NCBI GenBank assembly: GCA_937897665.1
Contig: CALCPB010000748.1
Coordinates: 1 to 5,988, forward strand
Source: an uncultured Halomicronema sp.
Lineage (GTDB): Bacteria > Cyanobacteriota > Cyanobacteriia > Phormidesmidales > Phormidesmidaceae
Direction of reading: 5' to 3'
DNA length: 5,988 bases
The translations under genes were made by a program, and so were the position numbers. A model generated the notes under the pieces. That model was given only the letters and a program-made list of their open reading frames with translations. It had not been told where the DNA came from and made no database searches. Each line of letters starts with the position of its first letter. Within the stretch, counting starts at the first letter, position 1. This document shows positions 1-5,746 of this stretch, one piece after another.

Positions 1-1
1 C

Positions 2-232
2 GTCAAACAACAGATTCCGTTTTTCAATCAAGACTGTGAGCGCGTTTTTCGCCATTGGGAGTGGGCGGCGGGGCTACACACCGTCGGCGATCGGCAACTT
101 TACGTCAACCGGGGACTGGCCAGCTATTGGCCGGGGCGGCTGTTTTGTCCGCCGGAGCTGACGGTGATTACGCTGTTAGCGGCCCTACCGTTTGAGGGAA
201 AGGACTCAGCTATTTGTAACGGTAGTGATTGA
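2..232 (+). CDS. metallophosphoesterase, C-terminal fragment (5' end outside window)
   Basis: The frame is open from base 2 and ends at TGA 230-232, giving the last 76 residues of a protein that begins upstream. The fragment contains WAAGLHTVGDRQLYVNRG (about residues 20-37), followed by PGRLFCPPELTVITLL. This pattern is typical of the C-terminal end of YkuE-like calcineurin-type phosphoesterases, where an 'LYVNRGLG...RLFCPPE(I/V)T' strand block follows the metal-binding HGGQ motif. The metal ligands themselves lie outside the window, so activity cannot be judged. The last ten residues or so (GKDSAICNGSD) look like an unconserved tail. The final 23 bp overlap the 3' end of the opposing cnaT gene. 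Family assignment is by recalled motif similarity. The coding frame itself is well supported; substrate and role are unknown. Confidence 0.7.
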   Translation, partial: VKQQIPFFNQDCERVFRHWEWAAGLHTVGDRQLYVNRGLASYWPGRLFCPPELTVITLLAALPFEGKDSAICNGSD

Positions 233-1265
233 TGGCTGATTGTAAGGCGGCGATCTGGCTAGTGAGGCGATCGCTGCTGAGGAGCGATCGGGCGGTTTCG
301 ATGCCCTGCTCTAGGCTACCGGCCAAGCCGCTGCGCCAGAGATAAAAGCCGCCGTTCCACAGGGCGACAGGGGTGAGGGGGGTGGTTTGACCCTTGAGTG
401 TGGCTTGCAGGGCGTCTAAATAGGCGGCTTCTGATTCTAGCGGGGCTTCGCTAGTCTCGCCCAAGCCAAAGTCGCGGGCATGCAGCACGATCCGCTCTTC
501 GCCGGTGGGGGTATAGACTCCGATAATGGCCGCCCGCGCCCTGGGTAAATCAGAGCTGCCCTCCAGCCCTTTGACAGTCAGGTAATGGGGGACACCGATC
601 GCGGTTAGGGTGCCTTTGGCCAGCCCCTCAGTAGGGGGATGAACGTAGCCCACCACCACCTGACAGTCTCCCGCATAGGGACACCACATCAGCTCTAGTG
701 TGGCCTGCGGTGGGCGTTTGCCAATTTGTTCGCGGTAGGGCACTAATCCCTGGGCGGCGGGAAAGTGATCGGCTAGATGAAGATAGCCCAAATGAGTCTG
801 CTGCAAAATTGCCTGCACGGCTGCCAGCGAAAGCCCCACCCAATCAAGGCCGAGGGTTTGCCAAATGTCGATGAGCGGTAAGCCGTATTTGGTGGGCATG
901 CGATCGCCCCCGTGCAGCACTACCGGACAGCCGAGAGCCGAGAGCATCAGTGTTACCAGGGGTTGAGCTGGGGCCGTGCGCGATCGCCCATCGTAGGGCA
1001 GGCCAAACACCAAGGCCGGATAGTTGGCGGTGACAGAGCTGAGGGTCGGACCGACCTCAGCATAGGCATCTAAAAATCCTGCCAGTTCGTCGGGATGGGG
1101 ACGTTTGATGCGATGGGCAATCATAAAGGCCCCAATCTGCGCTGGTGTCGCCTCTTGAGCCAGCATGAGTCGCGCCGCTTCGGCGGCTTCAGCACGGGTC
1201 AGCACGGCTGATGTGTGCTGGCCGCTGCCGACTTTTTTAAGAAGCGCTCGAAATGCTTGGCTCAT
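210..1265 (-). CDS. cnaT: CnaT-like protein, anthranilate phosphoribosyltransferase (TrpD) family, nitrate assimilation regulator
   Basis: The 351-residue protein has the TrpD fold signature: a helical N-terminal part (about 1-70), a nucleoside-phosphorylase-like core, and a C-terminal block NGGFYLW...SLEQGIETARSLL (304-329) matching the end of TrpD proteins. The catalytic motifs are altered. GTGGDG is replaced by GLPYDG (88-93, keeping D92-G93), and the KHGNR-type loop reads LHGGDR (117-122). PYREQIGKR (176-184) corresponds to the anthranilate-site arginine region. GLEG (233-236) resembles TrpD2/YbiB-type proteins. Tryptophan synthesis is therefore unlikely. It lies 6 nt after ntcB, in the order of Anabaena PCC 7120 ntcB-cnaT (all0602-all0601), where CnaT is required for nir operon expression by an unknown mechanism. 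No Shine-Dalgarno precedes ATG 1265, so coupling to ntcB translation is likely. Family is certain; the CnaT identity rests on sequence type plus this linkage. Confidence 0.85.
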   Translation of the reverse strand: MSQAFRALLKKVGSGQHTSAVLTRAEAAEAARLMLAQEATPAQIGAFMIAHRIKRPHPDELAGFLDAYAEVGPTLSSVTANYPALVFGLPYDGRSRTAPAQPLVTLMLSALGCPVVLHGGDRMPTKYGLPLIDIWQTLGLDWVGLSLAAVQAILQQTHLGYLHLADHFPAAQGLVPYREQIGKRPPQATLELMWCPYAGDCQVVVGYVHPPTEGLAKGTLTAIGVPHYLTVKGLEGSSDLPRARAAIIGVYTPTGEERIVLHARDFGLGETSEAPLESEAAYLDALQATLKGQTTPLTPVALWNGGFYLWRSGLAGSLEQGIETARSLLSSDRLTSQIAALQSAINHYRYK

Positions 1266-1271
1266 CAGCAG

Positions 1272-2213
1272 TTAGAAGGGTTCAACAGATAGCAGTTGGG
1301 CAGCAGATTGGGGTGGCAAAAAGCAGGCACCCCGTTCCATGACCAGTTGGCAAAAGTCGCGGATGATGGGAATGACCAGGCGATCGCGGGTCGTTACCAG
1401 CACCACCCGACGAGATAGGGTCGGGGCCTCAGTGGGACGAATCGCTAAGGTGGGATCGGGCTGCCCTTCGGTCAGGGCCGACTGGGGCAGTAGTGCGGTG
1501 AGCTGCCCTTGGCGGACGACCCCCCGAAAGGCGTCGAGGGTGTTGAGTTCTAGGGCGGCGTGGAGTTCTCCCCCGCTGCGTTCAAACTGTGCTTGCACCA
1601 GGCGTTGCATGCCGTAGCCGTCTTTAAACACCACTTGAGGATACTCCGCTAACGCGGCCCAAGGCACTTGCTCAAACTGAGTGAGCGGATGATCAGCGGC
1701 CATCAACACTTCCACGGGTTCCTCATAGAGGGGCTGCACGCTCATATCAGGACTGGTCGTTAAACGTTCGTTATCCATCACGATCGCCACGTCTACCAAG
1801 CCATCTCGCAGTACCTTAAGAGAGCGATCGCTGCCCAGGGCCGTCACCCGCAGCTGCACGTGAGGATGGCTTTGACAAAACTGCTGCAGTACCGGTGGTA
1901 GCAGATGTGAACAGGTGGACTGAATGGCGGCGATACACAGTTCCGGCTGTTTACCGGCCATTAAATCAGCGATGTCACGAGTGGCCTGTCGCCAGTCTTG
2001 GCACATGCGTCGGGCTTTGGGTAACAAGGCTTCTCCGGCAACCGTGAGCTTGGCTTGGGCCGAACGGTGCAGCAGCGGGGCGTCTAATTCTGTCTCTAAC
2101 GCTTGAATTTGGCGACTAACGGTCGATTGCGTCACCCCACATTTTTTCGCAGCTTGTTGAAAGCTCCCAGTCTCTGAAACCAATAAAAATGCTTCAAGCT
2201 GTTCTATGCGCAT
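1272..2213 (-). CDS. ntcB: LysR-family transcriptional activator NtcB (nitrate assimilation)
   Basis: This is a 313-residue LysR-type regulator of normal family length. Residues 1-60 form the winged helix-turn-helix (MRIEQLEAFL, then SFQQAAKKCGVTQSTVSRQI at 17-36 as the HTH). A linker helix runs to about 88 and the effector-binding domain covers about 90-300, with GSDRSLKVLRDGLVDVAIVM (127-146) and YPQVVFKDGYGMQRLV (191-206). These segments closely resemble what I recall of NtcB from Anabaena, Synechocystis and Synechococcus. NtcB is a cytoplasmic DNA-binding protein that boosts nir operon transcription in response to nitrite/nitrate, together with NtcA. The immediately downstream cnaT supports the assignment. 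The start is fixed by the canonical LysR N-terminus; the ribosome site is weak (GAGTGG directly before ATG). Stop codon TAA. Against another LysR paralogue (CmpR, NdhR, RbcR): the N-terminal sequence and the cnaT linkage. Confidence 0.88.
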   Translation of the reverse strand: MRIEQLEAFLLVSETGSFQQAAKKCGVTQSTVSRQIQALETELDAPLLHRSAQAKLTVAGEALLPKARRMCQDWRQATRDIADLMAGKQPELCIAAIQSTCSHLLPPVLQQFCQSHPHVQLRVTALGSDRSLKVLRDGLVDVAIVMDNERLTTSPDMSVQPLYEEPVEVLMAADHPLTQFEQVPWAALAEYPQVVFKDGYGMQRLVQAQFERSGGELHAALELNTLDAFRGVVRQGQLTALLPQSALTEGQPDPTLAIRPTEAPTLSRRVVLVTTRDRLVIPIIRDFCQLVMERGACFLPPQSAAQLLSVEPF

Positions 2214-2301
2214 CCACTCTAGATTCGATTAAAAGGGCGATTCAAAACACCCTAGAGGGTTAGGAATTGACGAATTTCCTGTAAAGGTCATCTTTAAACC
2301 C

Positions 2302-2315
2302 TAATTAACAGATAC
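2302..2315 (-). promoter_or_regulatory. imperfect NtcA-like site upstream of ntcB
   Basis: Read toward ntcB (minus strand) the sequence is GTA-N8-TTA, one half-site exact and the other differing from the NtcA consensus GTA-N8-TAC. It is centred about 95 bp upstream of the ntcB ATG. ntcB genes are known NtcA targets, which is the reason to look here. No well-placed TAN3T -10 element lies 22-23 nt downstream, so the call is tentative. A perfect GTA-N8-TAC was not found anywhere in the 387-bp region. Confidence 0.22.
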
Positions 2316-2334
2316 CGGCACTCAACTTGGTATC
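2311..2334. promoter_or_regulatory. inverted repeat GATACC-N12-GGTATC, possible operator
   Basis: Two perfect 6-bp arms (2311-2316 and 2329-2334) are separated by 12 bp, about one helical turn, as expected for a dimeric regulator. It lies 98-121 bp upstream of ntcB and overlaps the imperfect NtcA-like site. It could serve NtcB autoregulation or control of the divergent transporter. The regulator is inference; the symmetry is directly visible. Confidence 0.3.
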
Positions 2335-2589
2335 AATCATTGCCAATCGGCTCGAAACCGGTGGCGGTAAGACCGTGACTAAACCAGGCTCAAGGCGATG
2401 AATTTATGGCCCAGGTCGCGGCGACTTTCTCGCCTCTATTGAGGGATCGTCTAACGAACCGTCGTCACCGAGCCGCGCTGATGGCATTGGTGCAGCCTCT
2501 GGTTAGGTGCTGATGGCGTGACCCGCCGGATGGGCTGTGACAATGCGGTAATCTGGCTGAAGATTCTATCCCTTTGCCCCCATGCATCT

Positions 2590-2594
2590 GAGGT
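2590..2594 (+). promoter_or_regulatory. ribosome binding site of the BASS transporter gene
   Basis: GAGGT lies 6 nt before ATG 2601 and matches the anti-Shine-Dalgarno core. It is the only clear ribosome site among the window's genes and fixes the transporter start at 2601. Confidence 0.6.
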
Positions 2595-2600
2595 AACGCT

Positions 2601-3479
2601 ATGGAAACGAGTTCGCTCACGGCGGTGTTTTTGCCTTTAGCGCTATTTATCATCATGCTCGGCATGGGGTTGGGCCTGACGCTCACGGACTTTCAGCGCA
2701 TCTTTGTGGAACCCAAAGGCGTGGCGTTGGGTTTGGTAGCGCAGCTGATTCTATTGCCGCTCGTCGGCTTTGGACTGGCATCAGTGTTGCCCCTCACCCC
2801 TGAGTTGGCGGTCGGCGTGATGATTTTGGCCGCTTGTCCTGGTGGTCCGACGTCAAACCTGGTGACCTATTTGGCCCGAGGCAATGTGGCGCTGTCGATT
2901 ACGTTGACGGCCCTCAGCAGTTTGGTGACAGTCTTTACGATTCCGCTGGTAGTCAACTGGGCCATGGTGCAGTTCATGGGGGCGGGCACCGATCTACAAC
3001 TGCCATTTTTAACCACAGTGCTTCAGATTGCGGTCATCACGCTCATTCCAGTCAGTTTAGGGATGGCGCTGCATCACTATGCGCCCCAATTTGCCGCCAC
3101 GGTAGAAAAGTGGGTGAAATGGCTGGCTCTAGTTTTCCTCGGGTTGATCATTGCGGCTCTCTTGATCAAAGAGCGGGCCAACGTGCTGGCCTTCTTCTTG
3201 CAAGTGGGCTGGGTGACGTTGTTGCTGGTCGTTTTGACGATGGCGTTGGGCTACGGGCTGGCGCAGCTGGCGCGATTAGACGATCGCAGCGCAACGGCCA
3301 TTACGGTGGAAGTCGGTATTCAAAATGGCACGCTGGCGATCGCCATTGCCAGTGCTCCCACCTTTTTGAACAATGCCACGATGGCGATTCCGGCAGCGAT
3401 TTATAGCTTATTGATGTTTGCTGTTGGGGGCGCGTTTGCTTGGTGGGCCCAGCGGCGATCGCCTGTAAAAGCTCAATAG
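2601..3479 (+). CDS. BASS family (bile acid:sodium symporter-like) membrane transporter
   Basis: The 292-residue, very hydrophobic protein has roughly nine to ten membrane segments and the usual length of bacterial BASS proteins. Two family hallmarks are present. CPGGPTSN (79-86) followed by LVTYLARGNVALSITLT (87-103) forms the broken, sodium-binding helix of the first half. VEVGIQNGTLAIAIA (236-250) is the matching E-V-G-x-Q-N motif of the second half, with E237 and Q241 as likely sodium ligands. Q48 sits in the Q-L-x-L-x-P segment of an earlier helix. The protein should be an inner-membrane sodium-coupled carrier of an organic anion. Known members carry bile acids, pantoate/ketopantoate or 2-oxo acids, and the substrate here cannot be told. 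The gene diverges from ntcB, so shared nitrogen control is possible but unproven. The sequence argues against SbtA, the cyanobacterial bicarbonate transporter, which is a different family. Confidence 0.88.
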   Translation: METSSLTAVFLPLALFIIMLGMGLGLTLTDFQRIFVEPKGVALGLVAQLILLPLVGFGLASVLPLTPELAVGVMILAACPGGPTSNLVTYLARGNVALSITLTALSSLVTVFTIPLVVNWAMVQFMGAGTDLQLPFLTTVLQIAVITLIPVSLGMALHHYAPQFAATVEKWVKWLALVFLGLIIAALLIKERANVLAFFLQVGWVTLLLVVLTMALGYGLAQLARLDDRSATAITVEVGIQNGTLAIAIASAPTFLNNATMAIPAAIYSLLMFAVGGAFAWWAQRRSPVKAQ

Positions 3480-3503
3480 TGATGGCAGAGTGAATTCGGC
3501 AGG

Positions 3504-3522
3504 CGGAATGGGCAAGATTCCG
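3504..3522 (+). terminator. hairpin downstream of the BASS transporter gene, possible transcript end
   Basis: CGGAAT and ATTCCG form a perfect 6-bp stem with a 7-nt loop, 24 nt after the stop codon. No T-run follows, so it is not a standard intrinsic terminator. It may stabilise the 3' end or belong to the repeat family of this spacer, since the same CCGAATT-type sequence recurs downstream. Confidence 0.3.
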
Positions 3523-3612
3523 GATTCCCTAACCCGTAGGGCTATTCTTCGAAAAGCCGCTGTGTGTTTAGTGCCCTTCCCGCAGAGCACTCCGAATTCT
3601 GTAGAGTGCGAT

Positions 3613-3689
3613 ACTCCGAATTCCGAATTCAAAATTCCGAACTCCGAACTCCAAATTCATCATTCCGCCTTCTCAATACCCATTCCCAA
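3613..3689. repeat. degenerate 7-bp tandem repeat, consensus AYTCCGA
   Basis: Successive 7-mers from 3613 are ACTCCGA, ATTCCGA, ATTCAAA, ATTCCGA, ACTCCGA, ACTCCAA, ATTCATC and ATTCCGC (to 3668), then decayed units to about 3689. A lone related copy, ACTCCGAATTC, sits out of phase at 3589-3599. The array resembles the short tandemly repeated heptanucleotide sequences (STRR) known from filamentous cyanobacteria. It lies wholly between genes, directly upstream of the promoter-like GATAAT of the lipoprotein gene. Confidence 0.7.
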
Positions 3690-3699
3690 AGTTAGCTGC

Positions 3700-3705
3700 G
3701 ATAAT
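3700..3705 (+). promoter_or_regulatory. candidate -10 element (GATAAT) for the substrate-binding lipoprotein gene
   Basis: GATAAT matches the sigma-70 -10 consensus at 5 of 6 positions. The -35 at 17-bp spacing (TACCCA, 3677-3682) is poor. A start of transcription near 3712 would leave about 25 nt before ATG 3737 but only about 13 nt before the alternative GTG 3725, which favours the ATG. Confidence 0.35.
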
Positions 3706-3736
3706 GCTCAAAAGTTGAAAATTCGTGTTGGGCACT

Positions 3737-5551
3737 ATGGCGAGATTGGATTCGGTTTGGGCAACGGTCAAAACTGTAGCGAAGCCGCTGGGTAAATGGG
3801 GCCTGCTGCTGGGGCTGGTCGCGGTGAGCGCGATCGCCTTTGCGGGCTGCAATCCGTCTCAGTTTACGGCGGCTGAGGTGGCGACCTCTCGCATTGTTTT
3901 TAGTTCCTTGGGCGATCCTAAAACCTTTAATCCTGCCCTCAGCCAGGAATATCCCAACATCTTTATTTATACGTCCGAAGGGTTACTCACCTTAGATGGC
4001 GAAACCGGTGACATCGTGCCAGCCCTAGCCGAATCTTGGGAGATTGCCGACGATGGTCTGACCTATACCTACACGCTGCGCGAAGGGCTGCAGTGGTCTG
4101 ACGGTGAGCCGTTGACATCAGATGACGTGGTCTTCACCTATCGCGATGTCATCTTTAATGAGGCGATTCCGGCGACCAGTCGTGACTCCTTTCGGGTCGG
4201 TCAAGAAGGACTGCTACCGACGATCGAAAAGATTGACGATCGCCGCTTTAAATTCATCTTACCTGAGCCCTTTGCCCCCTTTTTGTTGTGCTCGGGCGTT
4301 GTAATCTTGCCCGCCCACAGGCTGCAAGAATCGGTGAACATGCTGGATGAAGAAGGCAACCCCGAATTCTTGTCGATGTGGACGACGGGCACCCCGCCAG
4401 CCGAAATTGTGGGCAGCGGCCCCTATCGCCTGAAGCAGTATTTGCCTAGCCAGCGCGTCATTTTCGAAAAAAATCCCTTTTATTGGCAAGAAGACGACCA
4501 GGGTAATTCGCAACCCTACGTGCAAGAGCTGATTTGGCAGGTGATTGAATCGAGCGATAACCAACTCCTGCAATTTCGTTCCGGGGGGCTCGATGTGATT
4601 GGCGCCTCTCCTGATAAGTCTGCCTTGATGAAGCGCGAAGAAGACCGGGGCAATTTCACCATTCACAAAGGGGGGCCAGCCCTGGGCACCACTTTTATCA
4701 CCTTTAACCTGAATAAAGCGAGTCGAGCAGGGACACCGCTGGTCGATCCGATCAAATCGCAGTGGTTCAATTCAGTGGCGTTTCGGCAGGCGGTGTCCTA
4801 CGCGATCGATCGCCCCACCATGATCAACAACATCTATCAGGGCTTGGGCGAACCGCAAACCTCGCCGCTGCCAGTCCAAAGCCCGTTCTATGCCAGCCCG
4901 GCCGATGGCATACCGACCTATGACTATGATCTGGAACGCGCGAAAGAACTGCTGCTCGCAGATGGGTTTCAATACAGTCCAGCCGGAGAACTGCAGGATG
5001 CCGAGGGCAATCGTGTGCGATTTACGCTGATTACCAACTCCGGCAACAAAATCCGCGAGTCGATTGGGGCACAGATTAAGCAAGATTTGAGCAAAATTGG
5101 CATCCAGGTTGATTTTCAACCCATTAGCTTTAACGCATTGGTGACGAAGCTTAGCGATAGCCTGGACTGGGAAGCCCACATTATTGGCTTTACTGCTGGA
5201 TTAGAACCCAACGGCGGCTCAACGGTATGGAGTGTTAATGGCTCGCTGCACGCCTTCAACCAAAATGCTTTGGCGGGCCAAGAGCCACTCGAAGGCTGGG
5301 AAACGGCGGAGTGGGAGCGGCGCATTTCGGATATCTACATTCGAGCGGCTCAAGAGGTGGATGAAGACAAGCGCCGCGAACTTTACTTTGAAAGCCAGCG
5401 CTTGACGCAGGAATATCTGCCCTTTATCTATCTGGTGAATCCGCTCAACATGGGGGCTGTTCGCAACACCCTGGAGGGGATTAATTATTCGGGCATTGTG
5501 CGGCCGTTTGCGCTGTGGAATGTGCCAGAGCTAACGGTTGCGACGGAGTGA
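3737..5551 (+). CDS. ABC transporter substrate-binding lipoprotein, family 5 (peptide/nickel type)
   Basis: The 604-residue protein starts with a lipoprotein signal peptide. It has a basic N-region (K12, K16, K20), a hydrophobic stretch WGLLLGLVAVSAIAFAG (21-37) and lipobox cysteine C38 (FAGC, with F rather than L at -3). The mature part is a family 5 solute-binding protein. The signature ALAESWEIADDGLTYTYTLR (96-115) runs into GLQWSDGEPLTSDDVVFTY (117-135). Further landmarks are SGPYRLKQY (227-235), FRQAVSYAIDRPTMINNIYQ (349-368) and the late YLPFIYLVNP segment (560-569). It is likely anchored outside the inner membrane and delivers oligopeptides, nickel chelates or similar solutes to an ABC permease. 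No permease or ATPase gene follows in the window. GTG 3725 is in frame and would add four residues; ATG was preferred because of the promoter-like GATAAT. Neither start has a clear Shine-Dalgarno. Ligand unknown. Confidence 0.9.
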   Translation: MARLDSVWATVKTVAKPLGKWGLLLGLVAVSAIAFAGCNPSQFTAAEVATSRIVFSSLGDPKTFNPALSQEYPNIFIYTSEGLLTLDGETGDIVPALAESWEIADDGLTYTYTLREGLQWSDGEPLTSDDVVFTYRDVIFNEAIPATSRDSFRVGQEGLLPTIEKIDDRRFKFILPEPFAPFLLCSGVVILPAHRLQESVNMLDEEGNPEFLSMWTTGTPPAEIVGSGPYRLKQYLPSQRVIFEKNPFYWQEDDQGNSQPYVQELIWQVIESSDNQLLQFRSGGLDVIGASPDKSALMKREEDRGNFTIHKGGPALGTTFITFNLNKASRAGTPLVDPIKSQWFNSVAFRQAVSYAIDRPTMINNIYQGLGEPQTSPLPVQSPFYASPADGIPTYDYDLERAKELLLADGFQYSPAGELQDAEGNRVRFTLITNSGNKIRESIGAQIKQDLSKIGIQVDFQPISFNALVTKLSDSLDWEAHIIGFTAGLEPNGGSTVWSVNGSLHAFNQNALAGQEPLEGWETAEWERRISDIYIRAAQEVDEDKRRELYFESQRLTQEYLPFIYLVNPLNMGAVRNTLEGINYSGIVRPFALWNVPELTVATE

Positions 5552-5574
5552 TGGCGATCGCGGTCGGTGGGCCG

Positions 5575-5589
5575 CCGTTTCCCAAACGG
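5575..5589 (+). terminator. hairpin 24 nt after the lipoprotein gene, possible terminator
   Basis: CCGTTT (5575-5580) and AAACGG (5584-5589) pair perfectly around a CCC loop. It is placed where a transcript end is expected, but no T-run follows. Many cyanobacterial genes lack classical terminators, so the function remains a guess. Confidence 0.35.
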
Positions 5590-5669
5590 GCGTAACTCAG
5601 TTCGCTGTCTGGCGACGGTGATGAACCGGCGCGATCACTCGGCGCTCTGCTACCCAAACCATAGCCCCC

Positions 5670-5688
5670 TGCAAACACCGGGTTTGCA
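5670..5688. repeat. perfect 7-bp inverted repeat (hairpin)
   Basis: TGCAAAC (5670-5676) and GTTTGCA (5682-5688) form a perfect stem with a 5-nt loop ACCGG. There is no T-run on either side. It could be a second 3'-end structure of the lipoprotein transcript or an operator for a gene to the right. Confidence 0.45.
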
Positions 5689-5716
5689 ACTACTGGAGAG
5701 GGAATTCCAGGCTTTA

Positions 5717-5743
5717 TTTTTCCTATACGAAAAATAGGAAAAA
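5717..5743. repeat. perfect 10-bp inverted repeat, AT-rich hairpin
   Basis: TTTTTCCTAT (5717-5726) and ATAGGAAAAA (5734-5743) are perfect complements around a 7-nt loop. As RNA on the + strand, the 3' arm contains AGGA (5736-5739), 7 nt before ATG 5747, so folding would hide this possible ribosome site. The arm order (T-rich first) is the reverse of an intrinsic terminator. Confidence 0.6.
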
Positions 5744-5746
5744 CCA

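Larger units (their letters stand above)
2214..2600. promoter_or_regulatory. divergent intergenic region between ntcB and the BASS transporter gene
   Basis: These 387 bp must hold the promoters of both divergent genes. The ntcB-proximal part (2249-2334) is AT-richer and packed with short inverted repeats: ACCCT-AG-AGGGT (2249-2260), AGGAA...TTCCT (2262-2280), TAAAG-GTCAT-CTTTA (2282-2296) and GATACC-N12-GGTATC (2311-2334). The remainder (about 2340-2590) is GC-rich, with small hairpins at 2365-2375 (CGGT/ACCG) and 2420-2434 (GGCGA/TCGCC). A 35-codon open frame (2406-2513, +) has weak support. No RNA gene or riboswitch class was recognised. Confidence 0.6.
3480..3736. other. gene-free spacer with hairpins and heptamer repeats
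   Basis: No gene is supported in this spacer. It holds a perfect hairpin just after the transporter stop, a second partly symmetric stretch (CCC-GTA-GGG at 3533-3541), the degenerate heptamer array, and a -10-like GATAAT before the lipoprotein gene. A 101-codon open frame through here (from 3490) reads as repeat-derived NSEF/PNSE peptide and is not a gene. Confidence 0.6.

Noticed and set aside
628..843. 71-codon minus-strand open frame
   Set aside because: It lies wholly inside cnaT in another frame and has arginine/serine-rich shadow composition.
1339..2106. Two + strand open frames (92 and 60 codons) opposite ntcB
   Set aside because: They are antisense shadows of a clear LysR gene, with low-complexity R/S-rich translations.
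2340..2500. Possible riboswitch before the BASS transporter
   Set aside because: I compared it by eye with what I recall of the cobalamin, guanidine, c-di-AMP and glnA motifs and saw no conserved core; only two small hairpins are present.
2465..2686. 73-codon minus-strand open frame upstream of ntcB
   Set aside because: It overlaps the start and ribosome site of the BASS gene and shows no recognisable protein pattern.
2834..3406. 190-codon + strand open frame within the BASS gene
   Set aside because: It is an alternate frame of a well-supported transporter; G/H/R-rich translation typical of a shadow frame in GC-rich coding DNA.
3490..3795. 101-codon open frame through the spacer
   Set aside because: Its middle is translated heptamer repeat (PNSEF, IPNSE), and its end runs into the lipoprotein gene in the wrong frame.
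4259..5325. Three minus-strand open frames of 69-135 codons
   Set aside because: All are antisense to the family 5 binding protein, whose frame carries clear family motifs throughout.
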